From positions 3,569 through 14,423 of the forward strand of contig PLXB01000241.1 in NCBI GenBank assembly GCA_003151215.1: a stretch of 10,855 nucleotides of DNA, read 5' to 3'. The notes under the pieces were generated by a model. The model was not told where the DNA came from and searched no databases. It worked only from the letters and a program-made list of their open reading frames with translations. A program made the position numbers and the translations under genes. Origin of the DNA: Ignavibacteriota bacterium (GTDB lineage: Bacteria; Bacteroidota; Kapaibacteriia; Palsa-1295). Of this stretch, positions 1-6,901 are shown in pieces. Position 1 is the stretch's first letter. Each line of letters starts with the position of its first letter.

Positions 1-1
1 G

Positions 2-736
2 ATTGCGACCGACCCGCTTCAAGACGTAGCTCTGGTAAAGATCGACGCCGAAGACCTTCCGTATTTGAAACTTGGCAACTCCGAAGATCTCTCTATCGGC
101 GAATGGGCAATTGCCATGGGCAATCCGTTCGGGTTGTTCAAAACGAATGACAAACCAACGGTCACCGTCGGAGTCATTTCCAATACCGGAGTCAATCTTG
201 GTTTGACACAGGGAAAAAATTATCGCGGCATGATCCAAACCGATGCAGCAATTTCCAGCGGCAATTCCGGCGGACCGCTTCTTAATGCCAATGGCGAAGT
301 CGTTGGTATTAATGCAACGATCTATTCGACAGCTCAGGGAAATCAGGGAGCAGGTTCGATCGGATTAGGATTTGCGATTCCGATCAATAAAGTAAAAACG
401 ATCATCGAGGATTTCCGTTCAGGCAAAAAGATCAATCGCAACTTCGGCAATCTGGGCTTCATCGGACAAACTCTGGACGATGAAATAAAGCAATATCTTA
501 ACGTGCAAGCCGATGACGGACTGGTGATAACGAACCTTTACCGCAATTCCCCTGCGTCATCTTCCGGTTTGCAAGTTGGCGATGTCATTATTGCCATCGA
601 TGGGGAGCATGTTCGTTCACTGGAAGATCTTAATAGCATCATCACCGATAGGAAGGTCGGCGATACGGTAACATTTACGGTTTTGCGAAGCGAGGGTAAG
701 TTGCAGATTACAATGAAACTACCGCAGGGAAAATAG
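2..736 (+). CDS. HtrA/Deg-family serine protease, 5'-truncated by window edge
   Basis: This is the 3' part of a periplasmic (or membrane-anchored) trypsin-like protease with one PDZ domain, of the family that degrades or senses misfolded envelope proteins. The frame is open from the first bases, so the true start and the catalytic His lie upstream. The catalytic Asp is visible in QDVALVKI (codons about 9-34 of the fragment's first 50 bases), and the catalytic Ser is codon 266-268 in GNSGGPLL. A PDZ domain follows from about base 450, with the typical SPASSSGLQVGDVI and IDGEHV segments. The protein stops right after this PDZ, so it resembles single-PDZ (DegS/HtrA-like) rather than two-PDZ DegP proteins. 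It converges on the lipoprotein gene with only 11 nt between the stops. Family assignment is secure; the subtype is not, because the N-terminus is missing. Confidence 0.93.
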   Translation: MATDPLQDVALVKIDAEDLPYLKLGNSEDLSIGEWAIAMGNPFGLFKTNDKPTVTVGVISNTGVNLGLTQGKNYRGMIQTDAAISSGNSGGPLLNANGEVVGINATIYSTAQGNQGAGSIGLGFAIPINKVKTIIEDFRSGKKINRNFGNLGFIGQTLDDEIKQYLNVQADDGLVITNLYRNSPASSSGLQVGDVIIAIDGEHVRSLEDLNSIITDRKVGDTVTFTVLRSEGKLQITMKLPQGK

Positions 737-747
737 TAATATTATCA

Positions 748-1572
748 TTACTTTTCGTCTTGCTTGACAATTTCATAATCCTTTGGAATCTCAAAGAAGG
801 ACTCATCAACTTTCTCTTCCGTCATTTCCTTGAGTTCTGTTTTAATGAAAGGTTTTCCGTCCTTCATTAACGTCATCTTCACGGGCACTTTGCCTTCTCC
901 GGCAATAGGTTTTAAGAGCGCCATGATCTGCTCCATGCCGCCTGCGCCGGTGCGGTTTCTGCCGAGAAATGCATCGCGGATCACATCATAAAATTTCAGA
1001 CGGGAATCCTGTGTGATCCACATATCCATCTCCATTCCCTTGAAATTGCCCTTATAGTCTTCGCAGTCCAAGCCATTGATCGTTTGCTTACTGCCTGTCG
1101 GTTTCGGAAGCACCTGATCAAGCGAATCTAAAAGATCGGAATGTGCATTGATAGAATCATCCACTTTCGATCGGACCGAATCGGCGGCACGAAGACTCGA
1201 TACATACGCATGTTTATTCGGAGAAAGAAATGTCATCGTACGATTATTACGGTCAATGATGGTTCGGAAGGAAATAAATCCTCCGAGCGCCGACATAGTG
1301 TAAGCAACTTTATCGCCTTTCACATACATCGTAACTGTTGCATTTAATCCCATTCCCGCTGGTAACTTCGAGGTTAGTGGGGCAGCAGATGGTGCCGTGT
1401 ACGTCGTATCGTGGTTTACCATTTTTGGTGCCATTCCGCTTGCATCAAGTGATATTTGCTGCACGATCTTGCCTTCGAACGATTTGCCCGGCATCGAAGC
1501 TCTGTCGCTGCATGAAGAAAGAATGAATGCTGAGAGAATGAAAAGAAGAGGGAAACGGTTTGGGTACTGCAT
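748..1572 (-). CDS. DUF4412-like lipoprotein
   Basis: A 274-aa predicted lipoprotein. The N-terminus has a hydrophobic segment (residues 8-19) ending in a lipobox, LSSC, with Cys21 as the likely lipidated residue, so the mature protein should sit on the inner or outer membrane facing the periplasm. The body resembles DUF4412 proteins: an early beta-rich part (FEGKIVQQI, MYVKGDKVAY, at 32-92), then NGLDCEDYKG (166-175), MDMWITQDSRL (182-192) and a C-terminal IPKDYEIV (262-269). A stretch at about 128-160 is charged and probably helical. No catalytic motif is visible and the function of the family is unknown. The ATG start is fixed by the complete signal peptide. It diverges from the O-methyltransferase gene and converges on the protease gene. 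The DUF assignment is from memory of the family pattern and is moderately sure. Confidence 0.75.
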   Translation of the reverse strand: MQYPNRFPLLFILSAFILSSCSDRASMPGKSFEGKIVQQISLDASGMAPKMVNHDTTYTAPSAAPLTSKLPAGMGLNATVTMYVKGDKVAYTMSALGGFISFRTIIDRNNRTMTFLSPNKHAYVSSLRAADSVRSKVDDSINAHSDLLDSLDQVLPKPTGSKQTINGLDCEDYKGNFKGMEMDMWITQDSRLKFYDVIRDAFLGRNRTGAGGMEQIMALLKPIAGEGKVPVKMTLMKDGKPFIKTELKEMTEEKVDESFFEIPKDYEIVKQDEK

Positions 1573-1588
1573 AATTCAGTATAAATAA

Positions 1589-1605
1589 TTATAGGCACAC
1601 TATAA
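1589..1605. promoter_or_regulatory. Inverted repeat in divergent promoter region
   Basis: TTATAG and CTATAA form a perfect 6-bp inverted repeat with a 5-nt spacer (GCACA), inside the 78-nt gap between the divergent lipoprotein and methyltransferase genes. The left arm overlaps a TATAAT-like box read on the - strand (1593-1588). It could be an operator or chance AT symmetry. No convincing -35 or -33 partner was found for either gene. Confidence 0.25.
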
Positions 1606-1650
1606 CGACAGGTTGCACGAATTGTTTCTTCCTTCAAGATCAAAGCACTT

Positions 1651-2313
1651 ATGAAAGGCACACCACTTACCGAGCAAACATATAACTACATCGTCGAGCA
1701 TTTCGCTTCTGATGAATCGATGCTTTTACAGCTTATGCAAAAGCGCGCAGAAGAAGCAGGGGTGCCGATGATCATGATCTCCGAAGAGCAGGCAAAGTTC
1801 ATCGGCTTTTTTCTGAAAGCGATCGGCGCGAAACGAGTTCTCGATATCGGTACATTATTCGGTTATAGCGCTGCCGTCATGTCGAAAGCGATCGGAAAAA
1901 GCGGAGAAGTGGTAACGCTGGAGTTTGAGCCGCTTCATGCAAAGGTTGCTCATGCGAATTTTAAACACCTTCATTTGGATAATATTTCTCTCATGCAAGG
2001 ACCGGCTCTGGATAACATGAAAACAATGCAGGACGGAATTTATGATTTCATCATGATCGACGCCGATAAGATCAATTACAAAAACTACCTCAGGGAATCA
2101 CTTCGTCTTATCAAAGATGGGGGCGTGATCGCAGGCGATAATGCTTTTGCTTTTGGGAAACTCCTCGAACATATTCCGGAAACCGATCCGGATTTTATCA
2201 GCGTGAATGCTGTTCGGGAGTTCAATGAGGTCTTTGCCCTCGAGAAATCCATGTTTAGCTGCATCGTACCTGTCGGAGACGGGTTGGTCATGGGATTTGT
2301 GAAGAAACAATAA
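1651..2313 (+). CDS. SAM-dependent O-methyltransferase (Methyltransf_3 type)
   Basis: A 220-aa cytoplasmic class I methyltransferase of the caffeoyl-CoA/catechol O-methyltransferase group, expected to move a methyl group from S-adenosylmethionine to a hydroxyl on a small molecule in a metal-dependent way. The SAM-binding glycine motif is DIGTLFGYS (65-73). The probable metal ligands of the family are present: Asp137 in IMIDADK, and Asp163 and Asn164 in AGDNAFAFGK. The C-terminal NEVFALEKSMFSCIVPVGDG is also usual. Length matches the family (about 210-225 aa). The first ATG gives a full N-terminal helix region; no strong Shine-Dalgarno precedes it. The true substrate cannot be read from sequence, and neighbours give no pathway hint. 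It is followed after 88 nt by the DinB-like gene, possibly co-transcribed. Confidence 0.9.
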   Translation: MKGTPLTEQTYNYIVEHFASDESMLLQLMQKRAEEAGVPMIMISEEQAKFIGFFLKAIGAKRVLDIGTLFGYSAAVMSKAIGKSGEVVTLEFEPLHAKVAHANFKHLHLDNISLMQGPALDNMKTMQDGIYDFIMIDADKINYKNYLRESLRLIKDGGVIAGDNAFAFGKLLEHIPETDPDFISVNAVREFNEVFALEKSMFSCIVPVGDGLVMGFVKKQ

Positions 2314-2401
2314 GATAATATTGAAAAAAGAAATATTTTTGTCCTCAAACAGGTTTTCAATCGTCTTAGAGATAGAATTCACAAATTAATAATGATTACT
2401 T

Positions 2402-2890
2402 ATGGCAACTCAACAGATCACCGCACTTATTGACCAGTTAAATTTGCAGACCCGTTTATTCAAGAACGCTGTCGCTGATCTTAAAGACGAAGACGCAAGG
2501 AAACAGATTGTTCCCGGTACAAACCATACTTCATGGCTTGCCGGTCATACCGTTTCGACACGTTATGGGCTCGCAAACATGTTCGGTGCTCACGCTTCCG
2601 AGCCTTATCCAGAGCTTTTTGCACATCAAAAAGGCATGGAAGCCGGCGTCGAATATCCTTCCATCTCGGATCTAACCAAGGATTGGGATTCGATCTCGAA
2701 TGTCGTGATTGCGAAACTCAATACTCTTACCGATGAGGATCTTGCCGCTCCGCTTCCCTTTCAGCTTCCGATAGCCGACACGACGAAGAAAGGCTATCTT
2801 AGCTTTATTACACATCATGAAGCGTATACCATAGGCCAGCTGGGTCTTTTGCGCAGATTGAATGGGTATCCGGCAATGACGTATGCATAA
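2402..2890 (+). CDS. DinB-superfamily four-helix protein
   Basis: A 162-aa protein of the DinB/YfiT-like four-helix-bundle superfamily, whose members often bind a metal through three histidines and include thiol transferases and many proteins of unknown role. No signal peptide is present, so it is probably cytoplasmic. The first His region is TSWLAGHTV (His49). The C-terminal signature is THHEAYTIGQLGLLRR (137-152), with His138/His139. In the usual HxxxHxGQ pattern the second His aligns here with Thr143, so one common ligand seems missing. Length is normal for the family. The start ATG follows an AT-rich 88-nt leader without a clear Shine-Dalgarno. A strong hairpin follows 38 nt after the stop. 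Fold assignment is good; activity is unknown. Confidence 0.85.
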   Translation: MATQQITALIDQLNLQTRLFKNAVADLKDEDARKQIVPGTNHTSWLAGHTVSTRYGLANMFGAHASEPYPELFAHQKGMEAGVEYPSISDLTKDWDSISNVVIAKLNTLTDEDLAAPLPFQLPIADTTKKGYLSFITHHEAYTIGQLGLLRRLNGYPAMTYA

Positions 2891-2928
2891 TTCTCTGCTA
2901 ACAAACCGCAATTGAAGAAACTATGAAG

Positions 2929-2966
2929 AAGTCTGCTATGTAATAATAGCAGACTTTATTTTTATT
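2929..2966 (+). terminator. Rho-independent terminator-like hairpin
   Basis: AAGTCTGCTAT (2929-2939) and ATAGCAGACTT (2946-2956) form a perfect 11-bp stem around a 6-nt loop (GTAATA), followed by a T-rich tail (TTATTTTTATT). It fits termination after the DinB-like gene. The tail ends only 4 nt before the ATG of the next gene, so it could also act as an attenuator in that gene's leader. Confidence 0.8.
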
Positions 2967-2970
2967 CAGA

Positions 2971-3861
2971 ATGAAATATTTTTTTTCGAAGAAGGTTTGG
3001 TTTGCACTTGTCATTATTCTTTTTGTCGGTCTTGCCTCGTTCGCTCATCCTCAATCTTCTCTGTTATGGGAAATTTCGGGTAATGGACTCAAATCTCCTT
3101 CCTATCTTTATGGTACAGTACATTCCTCCGATAGCCGGGCATTTCACTTTGCAAAGCTTGCCGAATCCTATATTGCCAAATGTGATGCATTCGGGATGGA
3201 GATCAATATAAATACTATGGGCGATGTGAATATCTTCAGTATGATGAAATATCTTATCATGCCCGGAGATACGACATTACAGATGCTCATGACTGCCAGC
3301 CAGTATGAAAAACTCGACAAATTCGTAACCGATTCGATGCATTTTTCTTTGGCAATGTTCAATACGATTAAGCCGATGTTCCTTCTCGGAATGCAGGAAA
3401 GCATGTCAATGTCAGAAGACTCAAACGACTTTCTCGATCAGTATCTTATGAATAAAGCATTAGACAGAAAAAAGGAAATCATCGGTATTGAAACAATCGA
3501 AGAGCAGATCAAAGCCTTGGATCTTATCCCTTTAAAAGAACAGGCAAAAATGATTTTAGAAATAATAGAACCCGATACGACGAAGAAAGAAGATTCATCC
3601 GAAGACTTAGTAGATATTTATGCGCGCGGCGATCTTGATGCAATTTATTCCTTTTATAAAAAAGAAGATCTTTCTAATATTTTCAATGCTGCGCTTATTA
3701 CTGACCGCAATCATCGCATGGCTGACCGGCTCGATTCGATCATGAAGAAAAAACGCCTTTTCACTGCCGTCGGAGCCTTGCATTTGCCCGGCGAGGAGGG
3801 GGTTATCAATTTATTACGCAAGAAAGGATATATTCTTACACCGATCTGGAAGAAGGATTAG
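2971..3861 (+). CDS. TraB/GumN-family exported protein
   Basis: A 296-aa protein of the TraB/PrgY/GumN family (COG3735-like), which has a Tiki-like fold that is metalloprotease-like in some members; bacterial roles are mostly unknown. A signal peptide or N-terminal anchor covers about residues 1-27 (basic start, hydrophobic 9-22, ending near AHPQ), so the protein should act in the periplasm. Family signatures are in the right order: LWEISGNG and SYLYGTVH (32-51, with the GxxH motif), FGMEI (74-78, conserved Glu77), IGIET (171-175), RNHRMADRL (246-254) and VGALHLPGEEGV (267-278, second GxxH). All the residues usually taken as active-site candidates are present. The complete signal peptide fixes the start at this ATG, although a terminator-like hairpin ends 4 nt before it. 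A separate transcription unit from spmA is possible. Confidence 0.88.
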   Translation: MKYFFSKKVWFALVIILFVGLASFAHPQSSLLWEISGNGLKSPSYLYGTVHSSDSRAFHFAKLAESYIAKCDAFGMEININTMGDVNIFSMMKYLIMPGDTTLQMLMTASQYEKLDKFVTDSMHFSLAMFNTIKPMFLLGMQESMSMSEDSNDFLDQYLMNKALDRKKEIIGIETIEEQIKALDLIPLKEQAKMILEIIEPDTTKKEDSSEDLVDIYARGDLDAIYSFYKKEDLSNIFNAALITDRNHRMADRLDSIMKKKRLFTAVGALHLPGEEGVINLLRKKGYILTPIWKKD

Positions 3862-3862
3862 C

Positions 3863-3891
3863 TGTCATTCTTCACTTCGTTGAGAATGACA
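3863..3891 (-). repeat. Short dispersed repeat, hairpin-forming (copy A)
   Basis: TGTCATTCT (3863-3871) and AGAATGACA (3883-3891) form a perfect 9-bp inverted repeat with an 11-nt loop, starting 2 nt after the TraB-family stop. Read on the - strand it starts TGTCATTCTCAACGAAG, close to the ends of the repeats at 6811 and 9299. No T-run follows, so a classical terminator is less likely, though the hairpin may protect the mRNA end. Confidence 0.6.
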
Positions 3892-3922
3892 TGATAGGGC
3901 AGATTTCTTCGTAATTTCGTCC

Positions 3923-4870
3923 ATGCTGAATTGGATATGGGTCGGGCTTATCGTTATCGCCGTCGCTGTTGCGACGGGGCGGGATATTTCCGAACTCTCG
4001 CAAGACAGGTTTCGTAACGGCAGTCCGATTTCATTTGCGCTTGTCTCCGATAAGCAGATCAGCCCTGACCATCATAGCGCCGGTGTAGTTATTCTAAGAT
4101 CTTACCTCCACAATTTTTACGATCCCTCCGATATCACTTCGCTAAAATCCGACTCACTACACGTATCGATTGATTATGGTACTTCGGGTAATGGGTCATT
4201 AGTGCTTCCGCAAGACGGTCTAAAAATATGGGAAGATATGGCTGCTGCTCAGGGCGATGAAAAAATAATCTCCGGCAGCGTTTCAATTCGCGCCGGACAA
4301 GTCTTTTTTATTCCCGAACAAATAAAATTTCGCATCCTGGCAAAAGTTGCGAATGAAGGATTGTTTAAAACTGCCGAGACTGCTGTGACGATTGCAATCG
4401 GACTTATCGGCATCATGGCTCTTTGGCTAGGCATCATGAAGATCGCCGAAGCAGCCGGACTTATCACATTGCTTGCACGAATGGCAAAGCCAATTATGGT
4501 TCGACTCTTTCCCGACGTTCCGCCGGAGCATCCGGCAATGGGTGCAATGCTTTCGAATATGGCTGCAAATTTTTTGGGTTTATCCAATGCGGCAACGCCG
4601 CTTGGATTAAAAGCAATGGAAGAGCTAAACAAACTCAATCCGAATGCCGGGACTGCCACAAACGCCATGTGTATGTTCCTGACGATCAATACGAGCGCCA
4701 TTACCCTCATTCCGGCAACTGTTATTGCCATCAGGCTTTCTCTTGGATCGAAGAATCCCTCCGATATCATTATTCCGACATTCATCGCAACAGTTATTGC
4801 CCTTACATGCGGAGTTCTTTTTAACAGATTCATTCAACGATTTTTTCCGATAAAGGAGAGTAATGATTGA
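3923..4870 (+). CDS. spmA: SpmA-like membrane protein with large insert
   Basis: A 315-aa polytopic inner-membrane protein of the nucleoside-recognition (Gate) domain family, homologous to Bacillus spore maturation protein A, which works with SpmB. Matching segments are the first membrane helix (3-18), WLGIMKIAEAAGL (168-180), LFPDVPPEHPAMG (195-207), GLSNAATPLGLKAME (219-233), TINTSAITLIP (254-264) and a last helix (285-301). Bacillus SpmA is about 196 aa; the difference is an extra soluble stretch of about 110 residues (about 31-140) between helix 1 and helix 2, polar and beta-rich, with no recognised domain. The organism shows no sign of sporulation, so the role is probably transport or envelope-related. 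It overlaps spmB by 8 nt. Some relatives carry SpmA and SpmB fused; here they are separate. The start ATG lies 61 nt after the previous stop. Confidence 0.9.
   Translation: MLNWIWVGLIVIAVAVATGRDISELSQDRFRNGSPISFALVSDKQISPDHHSAGVVILRSYLHNFYDPSDITSLKSDSLHVSIDYGTSGNGSLVLPQDGLKIWEDMAAAQGDEKIISGSVSIRAGQVFFIPEQIKFRILAKVANEGLFKTAETAVTIAIGLIGIMALWLGIMKIAEAAGLITLLARMAKPIMVRLFPDVPPEHPAMGAMLSNMAANFLGLSNAATPLGLKAMEELNKLNPNAGTATNAMCMFLTINTSAITLIPATVIAIRLSLGSKNPSDIIIPTFIATVIALTCGVLFNRFIQRFFPIKESND
4852..4858 (+). promoter_or_regulatory. Strong Shine-Dalgarno for spmB
   Basis: AAAGGAG lies inside the end of the spmA frame, 4 nt before the spmB ATG. It is the clearest Shine-Dalgarno in a window where most genes lack one. 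It supports the 4863 start and translational coupling of the two genes. Confidence 0.7.
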
Positions 4871-5393
4871 TCTCTTAAAAATACTTTCTACACTTGCAGT
4901 GCCGTTGGTCATCCTGATCATTGTCACAGTTGGCGCCGTGCGAAACGTTAAGGTATATGAGGAGTTCGTCGAAGGAGCGAAGGAAGGATTTACGACTGCC
5001 GTTCGCATCATTCCGTATCTGGTGGCGATGCTCTGCGCCATCGGCATGTTTCGCGCAAGCGGCGCTATGGATTATCTGACCGCGCTCCTTAGCCCGATCA
5101 CCAATGCCATCGGAATTCCCGGCGAAGTATTTCCGCTTGCCGTGATCCGGAATTTATCAGGTTCCGGTTCATTAGGACTTATGACAGATTTAGCAAAAAC
5201 ATACGGGCCCGATTCCTTCATCGGCAGGCTCTCATCGGTGATGATGGGCAGCCATGAAACAACGTTTTATGTCCTTGCTGTTTATTTTGGATCGGTAGGT
5301 GTAAAGAAAGCACGTCATGCTCCTCTTTCCGGAATTTTTGCCGATATCGTGAGCGTCATAATAAGCGTTATACTCGTGCGAGCCATGTTTTGA
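4863..5393 (+). CDS. spmB: SpmB-like membrane protein
   Basis: A 176-aa inner-membrane protein of the same Gate-domain family, matching Bacillus SpmB (about 178 aa) over its whole length. Recognisable segments are YEEFVEGAKEGF (32-43), IIPYLVAML (49-57), FRASGAMDYL (63-72), IPGEVFPLAVIRNLSGSG (85-102) and TYGPDSFIGRLSSVMMGS (113-130), followed by ETTFYVLAVYFGSVGVKK (132-149). Hydrophobic segments lie at about 8-27, 48-66, 132-146 and 157-174. SpmA and SpmB are thought to act together in the membrane; in Bacillus they are needed for spore core dehydration, while in non-spore-formers their role is unknown. The gene overlaps spmA by 8 nt and ends 2 nt before the outer-membrane gene, which indicates a common transcript. 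Confidence 0.93.
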   Translation: MIDLLKILSTLAVPLVILIIVTVGAVRNVKVYEEFVEGAKEGFTTAVRIIPYLVAMLCAIGMFRASGAMDYLTALLSPITNAIGIPGEVFPLAVIRNLSGSGSLGLMTDLAKTYGPDSFIGRLSSVMMGSHETTFYVLAVYFGSVGVKKARHAPLSGIFADIVSVIISVILVRAMF

Positions 5394-5395
5394 TA

Positions 5396-6802
5396 ATGAA
5401 GAAGTATTTTTTCCCCATATTTTTTCTTTGTATTGCACATGCAGGATTCTCGCAGAATCTTTCAGACCGTGCCGTTCCTTCTTCCGACCCGAGCCAGAAA
5501 TATCAAGGCGTTGGCGGAGGATTGGGAGCCAGTATCTTCCAGGGCAAGCCATATCTGCTTTTGAATGCAGCAACGCAGTTCGAACTTTGGCAGACATTCG
5601 GCGTCGGAATTGACGGCTATATTCGCATTGGCAGCGACGGAAAACTTCGTAAAGAAGATTTCGACAGCTGGTACGATGCCATCAGATGGATAAGTTATAT
5701 CCGCGTCGGTCATCCCGGAGAAGATCTTTACGCCAGAATCGGCGGGTTGAATAACGTAACTCTCGGCCATGGTACGATCGTCGATAATTATTCGAATAAT
5801 TCTTCCTATGATGACCGGCGCGTCGGACTGATCGCAAGAGCAGACATGGGACTCTTCGGAGGCGACGCATTCACCAGCGATGTATTGGTTAATAAAAGTC
5901 TCATTGCCGGACGCGGTTTCATTCGTCCTTTTCAGATTGTTCCCGTTCTTGGAAGTTCATGGTTTTTCAAAAATATCGAGATCGGAGCGACCGGATCATT
6001 CGATTTCGATTCAAATGCAGTTCGCATCGTTCCTAATCATTATCCGTTCGATACGGTGTATCATGTGCTCACCAGTGATGATAAAACCCGGGACTCGATC
6101 GTCGTCCTCAAAGACTCGGCAAAGATCGCTTCGCCTCTTCAGATCTATGGTGTTGATGCAACAGTTATGGTATGGAAAAGCGATAATGCCGAGGACAGGA
6201 TTTACGGAGACTATGTCGACATCGTTGATTTCAATCATGGTTTTGTCTTCGGAGCGCGGACAAGCTTCCTGCTTGATTCATCCACTTTTGTCGATCTGCG
6301 TCTGGAGCGATATCTTTTCAAAAATCATTTCCTGCCGAATTATTACAATTCTTTTTACGAACGAGAACGATTTAACGACGATATCGATACGCTCAGTTAT
6401 ATCACAAAAGCAACGCGCCTTGCCGATACGACAAGCGGAGAAGGAAATGGTTTTAAGCTGGGTACTTTTTTTAATTTCAGTGATGTTGTGCAGGTCGGAG
6501 TTACTTACGCTCATCTCGATAATCTTCGCCGCAGCGATCTGCTGCAAATCTCGCTGACCTTCCCTCATCTGTGGTGGAAATTCTTTGGCGCGATCAATTA
6601 CATTCGCTCGAATATCGATGGACCAAAAGATTATTTCGGCTTCGATGAAAATACGCTTGCATCTGCGCGGCTGAGCTTCCAGCCATTTAAATTCCTCACA
6701 TTAAATCTTCTTGCCAGATGGACTTTTACCCGGGATGCGAATGATCATGTCGCTACACAATATATTATAGAACCAAAAGCTGTTTTTATTGCAAGATTCT
6801 AA
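5396..6802 (+). CDS. Predicted outer-membrane beta-barrel protein
   Basis: A 468-aa exported protein of unknown function. Residues 1-20 form a clear signal peptide (MKKYFF, hydrophobic core, ending near HAGFSQ). The mature part is rich in alternating hydrophobic/polar strands and aromatic residues (for example YLLLNAATQFELW, SYIRVG, FVDLRLERYLF, VVQVGVTYAHL, FLTLNLLARWTF) and ends in Phe (VFIARF), as outer-membrane barrels often do. A conspicuous motif, LGHGTIVDNYSN, lies at about 122-133. The ATG at 5396 is preferred to an upstream TTG because it starts the signal peptide directly; it lies 2 nt after the spmB stop (TGATAATG), so translation is probably coupled. I do not recognise a named family. 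It converges on the TPR gene. A barrel is inferred from composition; a periplasmic beta-rich protein is the alternative. Confidence 0.72.
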   Translation: MKKYFFPIFFLCIAHAGFSQNLSDRAVPSSDPSQKYQGVGGGLGASIFQGKPYLLLNAATQFELWQTFGVGIDGYIRIGSDGKLRKEDFDSWYDAIRWISYIRVGHPGEDLYARIGGLNNVTLGHGTIVDNYSNNSSYDDRRVGLIARADMGLFGGDAFTSDVLVNKSLIAGRGFIRPFQIVPVLGSSWFFKNIEIGATGSFDFDSNAVRIVPNHYPFDTVYHVLTSDDKTRDSIVVLKDSAKIASPLQIYGVDATVMVWKSDNAEDRIYGDYVDIVDFNHGFVFGARTSFLLDSSTFVDLRLERYLFKNHFLPNYYNSFYERERFNDDIDTLSYITKATRLADTTSGEGNGFKLGTFFNFSDVVQVGVTYAHLDNLRRSDLLQISLTFPHLWWKFFGAINYIRSNIDGPKDYFGFDENTLASARLSFQPFKFLTLNLLARWTFTRDANDHVATQYIIEPKAVFIARF

Positions 6803-6810
6803 TGCTTTCA

Positions 6811-6850
6811 TGTCATTCTGAATGGAGCGAAAGCGGAATGAGGAATCCCG
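6811..6850 (+). repeat. Short dispersed repeat (copy B)
   Basis: The 99-nt gap between two convergent gene ends holds a segment starting TGTCATTCTGAATGGAGCG and ending GAATGAGGAATCCCG. It contains a CATTC/GAATG inverted pair around a small GCGAAAGC hairpin. The start and the GAATCCC end match the repeats at 3863 and 9299. Similar TGTCATTCTGA-type repeats occur in many bacterial genomes of this group; whether it also terminates transcription is unclear. Confidence 0.55.
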
Positions 6851-6901
6851 TTAGAGATCGCAGCACAGAAAAGGCTGCCGGACCATGATGATAAGTCGGA
6901 A

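Noticed and set aside
736..756. GTAAT/ATTAC hairpin with TTTT between the protease and lipoprotein genes
   Set aside because: The stem is only 5 AT-rich base pairs and it overlaps both stop regions; too weak to call a terminator.
2334..2341. TATTTTTG matching the -7 promoter element before the DinB-like gene
   Set aside because: No -33 TTTG lies at the required 19-21 nt; the nearest is 34 nt away, so in AT-rich DNA this is likely chance.
4249..4833. 194-codon open frame antisense to spmA
   Set aside because: It is the mirror of a membrane-protein gene; the + strand frame has clear SpmA motifs and the antisense product resembles nothing.
5880..6557. 225-codon open frame within the outer-membrane gene in another frame
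   Set aside because: No start signal or domain is seen, and the overlapping frame has a signal peptide and consistent strands through this whole stretch.
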